From positions 1 to 11,559 of the forward strand of contig JAIVFJ010000741.1 in the NCBI GenBank assembly GCA_025765615.1: 11,559 bases of DNA. Direction: 5' to 3'. This DNA is from Zopfochytrium polystomum (lineage: Eukaryota > Chytridiomycota > Chytridiomycetes > Chytridiales > Chytridiaceae). Position numbers and translations under genes: made by a program. Below the pieces are notes generated by a model. That model did no database searches. It saw only the letters and a program-made list of their open reading frames with translations, and was not told where the DNA came from. Below are positions 1-6,758 of the stretch, in pieces. Every line of letters starts with the position of its first letter. Position 1 is the stretch's first letter.

Positions 1-33
1 GGCGTAGTGTACCCCGTGGGTCGAATCTCAACA
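1..33 (-). repeat. Start of the 3' LTR of copy 1 (partial)
   Basis: These 33 bases are identical to 6842-6874 and 10144-10176, the outer ends of the two complete 5' LTRs. On the minus strand the LTR begins TGTTGAG, the usual copia TG start. Only its first 33 bases are in the window, so the 5' and 3' LTRs of copy 1 cannot be compared to date the insertion. Confidence 0.92.
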
Positions 34-42
34 CACCCCCGC
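34..42 (-). promoter_or_regulatory. Candidate polypurine tract (plus-strand primer)
   Basis: Read on the minus strand this is GCGGGGGTG, immediately upstream of the TGTTGAG start of the 3' LTR. A G-rich purine run touching the 3' LTR is where RNase H of LTR elements leaves the plus-strand DNA primer. The tract is short and its final bases are TG, so only the G run is a true purine tract. The assignment rests mainly on position. Confidence 0.6.
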
Positions 43-76
43 AATAGAAAGAGAGGGGGCAACTGTTTCTCCTGGA

Positions 77-133
77 GTACATGGCTGTCCAACAATGCCA
101 GCCAAGCAGTGGGACTCGAACCCACCCATGTAC
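77..133 (-). other. tRNA T-arm-like hairpin coaxial with an 8-bp stem
   Basis: Positions 109-125 form a 5-bp stem around a 7-base loop. On the minus (sense) strand this reads GTGGGTTCGAGTCCCAC, a canonical tRNA T-arm and a perfect pol III B-box (GGTTCGAGTCC). An 8-bp perfect stem, GTACATGG at 77-84 with CCATGTAC at 126-133, abuts the hairpin without a gap, so the two helices could stack as the acceptor and T arms of tRNA do. No D arm, anticodon arm or A-box was found, so it is not a working tRNA gene. Confidence 0.6.
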
Positions 134-137
134 CCCC

Positions 138-175
138 CTACACTTGTGAAAACCTGCATGAACCCACAAGTGTAG
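138..175 (-). other. Perfect 11-bp hairpin in the 3' UTR
   Basis: Arms at 138-148 (CTACACTTGTG) and 165-175 are exact reverse complements around a 16-base loop. It lies 4 bases from the T-arm-like structure and about 100 bases from the 3' LTR. Its role is unknown; an RNA structure for packaging, stability or 3' processing is possible. Confidence 0.7.
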
Positions 176-274
176 CTGGAGAAGCCAGAGAGAGCCTTTA
201 GACTAAGCGTTGTGCTGATTTGAGCGTGGGCACCACGCTTACACCTTGGAGGTCGGCGAGACTGCAAATTCCCA

Positions 275-1113
275 TCAGTGATGCAAGCTTTGCATGTTGA
301 GCTGCGGAAGAGCTTTGGTGAGAAGGTCGGCAATCATCATGTCCGTTGGGCAATGAATGAGTTGAACCTCCTTTTTCTCCAAGTGGTCCCGTATGAAATG
401 CAACCTCACGTCAAAGTGTTTGACCCGACCATGGTGTATTGGATTCATAGCAATAGCTATGGTTGAACGATTGTCTTCAAAACAGTAGTGGGCTTATTTA
501 AATCCATACCCAGCTCCTGGAAGAGCATTCGTAGCCAGATTGCCTCTTTGATGGCCTCAGTAAGGGAGAAGTATTCCGCCTCAGTTGAGGACAAAGCGAC
601 AACTGATTGTTTCTTGCTGTACCATGTAATAGCACCCCCGCAAAGCATGAACACATGCCCTGACCTCGACTTGCGTCCATCCTCTTCAGCATAGCTGGCA
701 TCAGCGTAGCCATGTGGTTCATCCCACTCTGGGTAAGAAATACCCGCAGCTTTCTCTACCTCTGGGAGCGTTGCATTGGTGATGCATGTCATCTGGGAGT
801 CTCCCTTTTGGTAGAAAAGTCCATGATCCCAGGTAGCGCGGACATATCGCAGCAATCTGTCAAGCGCAAGGGAATCTGAATGGGTTGGAGACTGGTATTG
901 TGCAAGTGTATTCACAGCATACGCAATGTCAGGGCGCGTCAAGTTTGCAAGGTAAGCAAGTTGCATGAGTGTGCTTCGGAAGTATTCCGACTCTTTTTGT
1001 GGAAGTTTTTCCAGAGTCCACATCGTGCATCCATGTCGTGGACATGGGAGTTGCTTGATTTTGACAGGTAAGCCTTCATCGTCACACCAGTAGTTTGCTT
1101 CCTTCCAAGACAT
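275..1113 (-). pseudogene. pol: Copia RNase H domain (and RT C-terminus), frameshifted
   Basis: The main open part (1113 to 457) carries the end of the RT connection, with AYLANLTRPDIAYAVN, then RNase H. Catalytic-site residues are visible: Asp at 700-702 in GYADASY and Glu at 580-582 in STEAEY. The domain then continues in another frame from about 481 down to the stop at 275-277. That part contains FEDNRSTIAIA, with the next acidic residue, then the conserved HHGRVKHFDVRLHFIR and MIADLLTKALP motifs near the C-terminus. A single missing base around 477-483, in a run corresponding to TTTT on the sense strand, explains the break. RNase H degrades the RNA strand of the RNA-DNA hybrid and makes the polypurine primer. 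No nonsense substitution was seen in the decodable frames, so indel sequencing error is a real alternative to decay. Confidence 0.88.
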
Positions 1114-2032
1114 GGCTGGTGTAGTTTTTCGTGTCCAATAAAGATTCCATCTTTGATTTTCTCAACTTGGATGCCAACAGCAACTTTTGGGTGAGGTCCT
1201 CGCGGATTTTGAACTTTGATTTGATCAGAGAAAGAATTTTGGCAATTTCTTCTTCAGTGTGACTGAAGATGAGGATGTCATCTACGTATAGAGTGATGAT
1301 GGTCTTGACCTTTCCATCAGGGTGCCTTTGCACAAAGACACAGTGGTCAGTCTTCATTGCGTAAATCCAATTTCCACTAGGAAGTCGCGGATTGTTTTGT
1401 ACCACTGTCGACCAGACTGGTGCAGTCCGTACAGAACTCTTCCTGAGTAAACAGACAAGAAGTATCCCGTCTGCACCACTTATCTCAAAGCCTTCTGGTT
1501 GTTCCATGAAGTTTTCAATGTCCAGTTGGCGTTCAAGTATGCGGTTTCGACATCAAGGCCTGCAAGTATGAGGTCAAACAGCAACGAGATAGCAAGGATT
1601 GCCCTTATGGAGGAGCTGCGGACGACAGGGGAGAAGGTCTCATTGTAGTCCTGACCAAAGATCTGAGTGTAACCCCGACCAACAAGGCGAGCCTTGAAGC
1701 GTTCAAGGTACCCTTCACTGTCAAACTTGTAGGCAAAAACCCATTTGGGCTTGAGTATCTTACGCCCTTTAGGTCGAGCCACTAAGGTCCCAGACATGCT
1801 TTGATGTGATCGAATTGATCTCTGAGAGTTGAGCTGCCTTCCAATACTTTGCAAAAGGAGAACGCATGGCCTCTTTATGCGAAGCAGGGAGTGGCGGTAA
1901 GTCCCGCTGGTGGATCCTTTCTGTTGGATATGCTGTGACTTCCTCCGGCTCAAGCACAGTGTATGCTTTGAGCGTTTGGTAGAGTTCACGAAATTGTCCC
2001 CGTGCTATTCGTAGTTTACGAATTTCTTGCAG
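1085..2032 (-). pseudogene. pol: Copia reverse transcriptase domain, multiply frameshifted
   Basis: RT copies the genomic RNA into cDNA inside the particle. Motifs appear in the right order but in different frames. They are: the N-terminal HVWDL then GRKILKPKWVF; FKARLVGRGYTQ; DYNETFSPVVR; motif A LDVETAYLNA, with its Asp at 1552-1554; MEQPEGFE; motif B LYGLHQSGRQWY; and motif C YVDD at 1277-1288. Frame changes are needed near 1781-1787, 1527-1532, 1434-1440, 1357-1362, 1187-1200, 1125-1133 and 1090-1110. Each is explainable by one inserted or deleted base. No in-frame stop caused by substitution was seen between them. As written no functional RT can be made. Family assignment is firm; whether the damage is biological or technical is open. 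Confidence 0.88.
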
Positions 2033-2396
2033 TTAAAGCGCGGAGTGTTTTCCGACTGTAAGTGGAAGGACTTGTGGCAATTGATGGTTTTGTTCGTAGT
2101 TTACAAAGGTTTGCCTTCAATGCCAGGTAGTCACGTAAACCTGATGGCTCTCGTGGTATGATTGGGGGATTTGTTGCCTCCCCTGTTGACTCTGGCAAAG
2201 CTAGAATGTCAGGGGAAGTTGAGCGCTCCCTAGGAGGGATTTCCTGTTCATCAGGTATTGACTCTGGTTCAGAATCAGATGCGTCGTATAGCATACCCGG
2301 CTGTAGATCTCCCCCCTGTGATTCTGCAGGTGGGACATCGTCTTCTTGTGAGTCAAACAGAGCGTCAGGATGTGCCACATCTGGATCAGTGGACAT
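2016..2396 (-). pseudogene. pol: Acidic, proline/serine-rich integrase-RT linker
   Basis: This frame has 126 codons from its first ATG, ending at a stop at 2016. It is rich in Asp, Glu, Ser and Pro, as the poorly conserved segment between integrase and RT of copia polyproteins usually is. It continues from the integrase frame only if one base is skipped near the five-C run at 2401-2405 (sense strand). It must shift again near 2030-2036 to enter the RT frame, which then reads QEIRKLRIARGQF onward. It has no catalytic motif of its own. Confidence 0.7.
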
Positions 2397-5300
2397 AGCA
2401 GGGGGTATGCAACGAGGAGGAAAGATATTGGAAATCCTGAGCTGTGGGTTGGACTGGTCCCCATTCCTTCAAGCGGGAGTCATGAAGGAACTGTCTCCAG
2501 TTCCGCACAATGCCAGGAAAAACATTTTCGTGAAAGGAGACATGGAAGTGTTCCGATATTCTCTGGGTTTTCAAGTCGTAGACTACTGGAAGAGTGTTTC
2601 CTTTATACCCTAAGAATATGCCTGGCGCCCCTTTGTCAGGATGTTTAAGCGTTCGCTTTTCCTTTGGGATACGGTGGATAACCAAACAGCCAAAGGTGCG
2701 GATGTGATCAACATTTGGCTTTTCACCGTACCAAGCTTCATAAGGTGTTTTCTTAGTGTAAGAGTGGTAAACCCTGTTCTTGATGTATGCTGCGTAGCGG
2801 ACTGCATACACAAAGAAAGAGTGGGGCAATCGTGACTCTAAGAGCATGCAGTGTGCCATGTCTTTGAGAGTGTTGACCTGACGTTCTACCAGCCCATTGA
2901 ATTCCTTGGTGAATGCAGGACTAGGTTCTAAAACAATAGGAGGATGCCGAGTATTGGCCCAAGTTTTGAATTCTCCATCTTTGAAGATTTCCCCCCTGTC
3001 ACAGCGCACAGATGTGATATGTTTGCCATGTTGTTGTTCAAACCTTTCGATCGTAGACCGGAATCTTGTGGGCGCGTCGGACAAAGAGTTGAGGAACTCA
3101 ATGTCAAGCCAACGGGTTGACTCTTCCACAACCAGTTGCCAATGTTTTTCACCATGGTGTCCACGTGCGGGCAGTGGGACAGCATCAGTGTGTAAACGAC
3201 CAAGCAGTGTGGTGTTTGGTCTGGAAGTGGAGTGGATAGGCGAAGCTTTCAATTTCCCAACATCACATGTCACGCAGGGAATGTCATGAATGAGGAAAAA
3301 TGAATGACCAACTTTATTCAGATTTGACCAAGTACGCTTCAAAGAAGATAAAGACAGGTGACCAAATTTCTTGTGAAGAGCTCGGACTGCTTCAATGTTC
3401 TGAGGGTTTGGTAAAGGGTCTGGGTCAGTTTGACTTAAAGTTGGAGTTGCAGTTTGCAAAGGAGCAGTTTGCTGTTGCGACTCACCTGGGGCGTCCCCCG
3501 AAGGAGTCGGCGCGTCCCTTCCAAGTTCTGCCCTGTCGAGACCAGTATGTCCCGTCAGAAGAGAAGGGTCCACAACATAAACATTTCCTGTGTCCCTGTG
3601 AGCAATGGTAAAGTCTGAACCATGTACCCGAGGGTGCAATAGGGCTGTGTCTGCTGTGAAAGTCACGTTGTGACCTGTCTGCCGCACGATTTGCTGAACT
3701 GAGAGTAGAGTGTCTGAGAACTCTGGCACATAGAGCGAGTTCCTCATGATGAGAGCTCTTCCGTTAACGAACAGGGTGAAGTCGCCCACTCCAGTGGCAG
3801 TTGTAAAGCCGTCAGCTGTTTTGATCTGCTGGGAGGTGGGCCGCAAGTTTGTGAAGTGCTCTTCGCAAGGCGACATTGTCCTGGAAGCCCCAGAGTCAAG
3901 GATGACCTGGTGTGGGTTGCCGCCAGCAAGTCTTGCCATCAGCGCAGTCTCATAGATGCGGCGGTAGGTGACGTTGCGGTAGAGGAAACGTCCAGATTCG
4001 TACATCACTTTGTAGCCGACGTTTGAGACAATGTTGTCAGTGATCCAGTCTGGATCCATTCTGCCGTCAAGAAGTGTAACTGTGAGTTCCACTTCAAATT
4101 CCTCCTCCACCTCAACGGCCTGGCATGTTCCAATTTCAAACTCCCGTGCCGCAAGTGCCCTTTCTACTGAAAGGAAGTCGTCTAGAGCTGATGTGTCTGC
4201 AAGGCGCGCAGCACCCTCAGTACTGAACTCCAACATTTCGACGTCTTCTGCTTCAGTAGGCGGTGGTGGAGTATCCATCCTGTAGCATTTGTGGGGAGGA
4301 GAATCCTCAGAGGCTGCGCAAGAGGCTTGGTGGTGTTCTTTAGCAGCCACCTCACGTGCAATCTTGGCAGTCTCAGTAGCTTTCTTGGAATCAGCTGGCG
4401 TGGCCTTGGCTTCTTTGGCGTGTGCAGGCTGCTTGCCCTTGGCCTTCTTTGCAGGGCGAGCCGGCTCTGACTTCCCGTGAGGGAACTTGAGGCATTCCTC
4501 GCGAGAGTGTGAGACCCAGATTCCATGAAGGTCACAAGTAGGCTTGCCGTTGAGTGCCTCACCGATCTTGCGCTTCTTTGTTGCCACTGAGGTCTTTGCT
4601 GAAGCAGCTGTTTCCATCTCAGAAGTGCCATGGTGAGTAGAGTGTCTGCTGTTCTTCTCTTTGCTTTGCTGGTACAGCGTGTGGCAGTTTGTCAACTCCT
4701 TGACGAGATCGCTGGTGTTGGCGTAGCCTGACAGCCCCTTGAGAAGATTTTGACGAACGCCAGAGAAGATTTCATGTCCAGGCAGCGTTTCCCTTGCTTT
4801 GTGGATGATGGCAGAACGCAGGATGTTTGTCACACCCCTGCAAGTGGTGGCAGTACATTTGAAATGCTTCGGCCAATCCGTGACCAGTGTGGTCAGAGTG
4901 GTGTACCACTCCTGGACTGCCGGACCAGAGTCTCTGGGTTTTGCCAAACGACTGTAAGTCGCAAGCCACTTGTCCTGCTGTGAACCAGTGTGGTCCTGCA
5001 GGGCGTACTTGTCATTGAGCCACTTGTACCGATCAGCGCAGTTGGTGATGTTTGCTGCATTCATGGAGCGCACGTCCTCGATGCGCGAGCAGGAGTCGAG
5101 GGTAGCAACCGCCTTGTCGTGTTGGGCCTCAAGCTCCCTGTAGGTCTTGTGTTCTTGGCGTATACCAGTGTGGTACTTGTCAAGGGCAGCGTGGTGCAGA
5201 CGGTACATCTCACTGTACGCAGCCTTGGCCTCCGCCGTTGCAGAGGATTCAGGGGGAGAACCAATACTGGGAGGAGCAGCGCCGATGCCGACCTTGGTGC

Positions 5301-5454
5301 AGTGCTCGTTGAACGTACCGAAGTAATCAGGCTTGAGGAAGCTGGCAACAAGATTGTATGCCATGACCGGCTTGATGACTTCTTCCACATGCAGTTCCCA
5401 AGCCTGGTAGCCGTAAGAAGAGAAGCGGACAGCCTTGGGGGTCGAAGAAGACAT
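2386..5454 (-). CDS. gag-pol: Gag-protease-integrase polyprotein (copia type)
   Basis: An intact 1022-residue polyprotein. The start at 5454 is chosen because it is the first ATG in any frame after the TATA box and has A at -3; the frame is open further upstream but without ATG. Gag occupies about residues 1-300. It is followed by a basic KKRK (293-296) and a CHHC zinc knuckle (C307, H310, H316, C321), then a Lys/Ala-rich linker. The aspartic protease has LDSGAS with catalytic D520. Integrase has an HHCC zinc finger (H694, H699, C727, C730) and catalytic D757, D819 and E857. An SH3-like FLGY domain lies around 935-985. Gag builds the particle, protease cuts the polyprotein and integrase joins cDNA to the genome. 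The D819-E857 gap is 37 residues, two more than the usual 35. Translation ends after a frame change near 2401 instead of running into RT. Confidence 0.93.
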   Translation of the reverse strand: MSSSTPKAVRFSSYGYQAWELHVEEVIKPVMAYNLVASFLKPDYFGTFNEHCTKVGIGAAPPSIGSPPESSATAEAKAAYSEMYRLHHAALDKYHTGIRQEHKTYRELEAQHDKAVATLDSCSRIEDVRSMNAANITNCADRYKWLNDKYALQDHTGSQQDKWLATYSRLAKPRDSGPAVQEWYTTLTTLVTDWPKHFKCTATTCRGVTNILRSAIIHKARETLPGHEIFSGVRQNLLKGLSGYANTSDLVKELTNCHTLYQQSKEKNSRHSTHHGTSEMETAASAKTSVATKKRKIGEALNGKPTCDLHGIWVSHSREECLKFPHGKSEPARPAKKAKGKQPAHAKEAKATPADSKKATETAKIAREVAAKEHHQASCAASEDSPPHKCYRMDTPPPPTEAEDVEMLEFSTEGAARLADTSALDDFLSVERALAAREFEIGTCQAVEVEEEFEVELTVTLLDGRMDPDWITDNIVSNVGYKVMYESGRFLYRNVTYRRIYETALMARLAGGNPHQVILDSGASRTMSPCEEHFTNLRPTSQQIKTADGFTTATGVGDFTLFVNGRALIMRNSLYVPEFSDTLLSVQQIVRQTGHNVTFTADTALLHPRVHGSDFTIAHRDTGNVYVVDPSLLTGHTGLDRAELGRDAPTPSGDAPGESQQQTAPLQTATPTLSQTDPDPLPNPQNIEAVRALHKKFGHLSLSSLKRTWSNLNKVGHSFFLIHDIPCVTCDVGKLKASPIHSTSRPNTTLLGRLHTDAVPLPARGHHGEKHWQLVVEESTRWLDIEFLNSLSDAPTRFRSTIERFEQQHGKHITSVRCDRGEIFKDGEFKTWANTRHPPIVLEPSPAFTKEFNGLVERQVNTLKDMAHCMLLESRLPHSFFVYAVRYAAYIKNRVYHSYTKKTPYEAWYGEKPNVDHIRTFGCLVIHRIPKEKRTLKHPDKGAPGIFLGYKGNTLPVVYDLKTQRISEHFHVSFHENVFPGIVRNWRQFLHDSRLKEWGPVQPTAQDFQYLSSSLHTPCYVH

Positions 5455-5483
5455 GCTAGGTAGCGGCTTGGTTGACCAGTGGA

Positions 5484-5627
5484 CTTGTTTAGAGCGGTAG
5501 CCCTTTTCTTGTAGAGAGCCAAGAGCCCTTTGTTGCCTTAAAGTAGCTGGTGAGCCGGTGCTCACAGACAGGTTGGTCTTGTTTAGAGTCAGAAACCCTT
5601 TTCTTGTAAGAGCAGCAGGGCCCTGTT
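5484..5627 (-). repeat. Imperfect ~50-bp direct repeat spanning the LTR/leader junction
   Basis: Units at about 5484-5534 and 5578-5627 share CTTGTTTAGAG, CCCTTTTCTTGTA and a GCCCT-TGTT ending (plus strand), roughly 75-80 % alike by eye. Both units end at a TGTT that could be the inner LTR terminus. The same pair occurs in copy 2, so the duplication predates both copies. Confidence 0.7.
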
Positions 5628-5716
5628 CGAGCGTACAAATGTGGCCGACGGCTTGTAGGTAGCTTTGTGATGAAATCCCACCCAGGACTGGAGGGACTTG
5701 GTGTGTGTGGGGATGA

Positions 5717-5742
5717 AGAGAGAGAGAGAGAGAGAGAGAGAG
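5717..5742 (-). repeat. AG/CT microsatellite in the LTR
   Basis: Thirteen AG units on the plus strand give a CT tract in the element RNA. Copy 2 has twelve units (9011-9034), so it is variable between copies. Confidence 0.95.
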
Positions 5743-5920
5743 CAGTGATGATGGAAAAGGGAGAGGAGTGAGAGGATGTAGAGAGGAGAGAGGAGTGAGT
5801 GGGCAGAGATGGAAGAGAGAGCAAATGGAGGAAGAGAGATTGGCTTGTTTTGCACTGGATTCTGTCAAAGCAGCAAGGAGGGGGTTGGATTCCTTGTTTG
5901 ATCTCTGTGAGAGGTTGCTG

Positions 5921-5928
5921 CTTTTATA
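5921..5928 (-). promoter_or_regulatory. TATA box of the copy 1 LTR promoter
   Basis: Reads TATAAAAG on the minus strand. It lies between the U3 repeat arrays and the CT-rich ATG-free leader, placing transcription start near 5895. It is conserved exactly in copy 2 at 9209-9216. Confidence 0.75.
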
Positions 5929-6007
5929 CTCCTGCAGGTTGGAGCCATCAGAAAACAGAGGAGAGCAGTGGGTTGCACAGGGCAGGACACAGAAATGAGA
6001 TAAAACA

Positions 6008-6219
6008 GGCTGAGCACCAACCCCCAGCCTGGGCTAAGTACCCATTCAGGGCTGAGTACCACCCAGGGCTGGGCATCACTCAGGGCTGAGTACCAGCCAG
6101 GGCTAAGTACCAGCCTGGGCTGAGCACCACCCAGGGCTGAGTACCAGCCTGGGCTAGTACCAGCCAGGGCTGAGTACCACCTTGGGCTGAGCACTTTGTC
6201 TGGGCTGAGTACCACCAGG
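6008..6219 (-). repeat. 17-bp tandem array in U3 (about 12 units)
   Basis: Units resemble GGGCTGAGTACCAGCCT on the plus strand, varying at a few positions. Many units are themselves inverted repeats (GGCTG-AGTAC-CAGCC). The array ends about 80 bp upstream of the TATA box. One unit (near 6153-6168) is a fusion that lost about 18 bp relative to copy 2, so unit number is variable. An activator-site array is plausible but unproven. Confidence 0.9.
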
Positions 6220-6305
6220 AACCAATTTACAGCTTGTTTGAGAAACAGTTGCTTGTAAATTGGTTTGGTTGTTTCCAAATCAGGAAGCTTGTTTGGGAAA
6301 CAAGC
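6220..6305 (-). other. Two consecutive hairpins in U3
   Basis: The first has perfect 11-bp arms at 6220-6230 (AACCAATTTAC) and 6255-6265 around 24 bases, which contain a further TGTTT/AAACA pairing. The second is a perfect 8-bp stem, GCTTGTTT at 6287-6294 and AAACAAGC at 6298-6305, with a GGG loop. Their cores are imperfect direct repeats of each other. Both are conserved in copy 2 (9522-9567 and 9589-9607). Confidence 0.8.
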
Positions 6306-6320
6306 CGCTTTTTTCCTTGT

Positions 6321-6406
6321 TTTTAGAAATCCAATGATTGGTGCAATCTCTGGTGAGCTCAGTTTTTATCTCACTTTTAGAAATGCAGTGATTGGTGCAA
6401 TCCCTG
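6321..6406 (-). repeat. 32-bp direct repeat carrying CCAAT motifs
   Basis: Units at 6321-6352 and 6375-6406 match at 29 of 32 positions. The first contains the palindrome CCAATGATTGG and the second retains ATTGG. CCAAT is the binding motif of the HAP/NF-Y complex in eukaryotes, including fungi. Binding here is inference. Confidence 0.75.
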
Positions 6407-6459
6407 ATTCCTAAATGCCTGTTGCATTGCTCAGATTGCACAGCACAGCAGGAAAGCTG

Positions 6460-6566
6460 GAATTCCAGATCAGGAAGCGGAATTCCGGTGCAGAGAGAGG
6501 AATTCCAGATCAGGAAGCGGAATTCCGATGCAGAGGCGGAATTCCGATGCAGAGAGCGGAATTCCG
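6460..6566 (-). repeat. 20-bp tandem array of GGAATTCC palindromes (EcoRI sites)
   Basis: GAATTC occurs at 6460, 6480, 6500, 6520, 6539 and 6559: six sites at 20-bp spacing with one 19-bp step. Two alternating spacer types, AGATCAGGAAGCG-like and GGTGCAGAGAG-like, fill the units. Spacing close to two helical turns would put all palindromes on one face of the DNA. Confidence 0.92.
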
Positions 6567-6665
6567 GAGCATTGGGCAGTGGTACACTGCTTCTGCATGC
6601 TTGCTGTGCTGTGTTACATGTGCAGAGTGCGTAGTTTGAGCGTTTTTGTGCATGTTCTAATTGCA

Positions 6666-6690
6666 TTGTTCCTACCGGTAGGATGAACAA
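6666..6690 (-). other. Palindrome TCCTACCGGTAGGA with flanking arms
   Basis: Positions 6670-6683 are a perfect 14-bp palindrome. Outer arms TTGTTC (6666-6671) and GAACAA (6685-6690) extend the symmetry to 25 bp. It is identical in copy 2 (9972-9985 core). It is a likely protein-binding site in U3 by form only. Confidence 0.7.
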
Positions 6691-6758
6691 AGCTAGAACA
6701 ACAGCCGCCTTTGCCTATCTCTTTTTATTGAGAACAGATTAGCCCTTCCGAGCGCCCC

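Larger units (their letters stand above)
34..274 (-). other. 3' untranslated region of copy 1
   Basis: This is the stretch between the RNase H stop codon (275-277) and the 3' LTR. Its minus-strand frames carry no recognisable copia domain. It holds, in order of transcription, a perfect 11-bp hairpin (175 to 138), a nested T-arm-like structure (133 to 77) and the polypurine tract. It is unusually structured for about 240 bases. Confidence 0.7.
5455..5895 (-). other. R-U5 and leader: ATG-free, CT-rich 5' region of the transcript
   Basis: Between the expected transcription start, about 30 bases downstream of the TATA box, and the gag ATG there is not one ATG in any minus-strand frame (no CAT on the plus strand). 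The region is CT-rich on the sense strand and the gag frame has no stop. CT-rich leaders are common at fungal promoters. The end of the LTR and the primer-binding site lie within it. I could not match a PBS to a tRNA 3' end. Confidence 0.65.

Noticed and set aside
101..200. Functional tRNA gene on the minus strand
   Set aside because: Only the T-arm/B-box is present; no matching acceptor 5' strand, D arm, A-box or anticodon arm was found.
2158..2613. 151-codon plus-strand frame opposite the integrase-RT linker
   Set aside because: Shadow of the Asp/Glu/Ser-rich linker on the other strand; low-complexity Gly/Ser product.
4990..5463. 157-codon plus-strand open frame opposite gag
   Set aside because: It is antisense to the intact Gag frame, has no recognisable domain, and is recreated in copy 2 only because the gag sequence is conserved.
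5455..5868. N-terminal 138-residue extension of Gag
   Set aside because: It has no ATG and is low-complexity Ser/Leu/Pro translated from the CT-rich leader; the other frames there are just as open.
6008..6219. CRISPR-like array
   Set aside because: Repeats are directly tandem with no unique spacers, and the element is eukaryotic.
6287..6311. Hairpin followed by a T run as an intrinsic terminator
   Set aside because: The context is a eukaryotic LTR U3 and the T run is on the antisense strand; a bacterial-type terminator is not expected.
6460..6566. EcoRI-site cluster as a cloning or adaptor artefact
   Set aside because: The array occurs at the same place in both LTR copies with spacer variation, so it belongs to the element.
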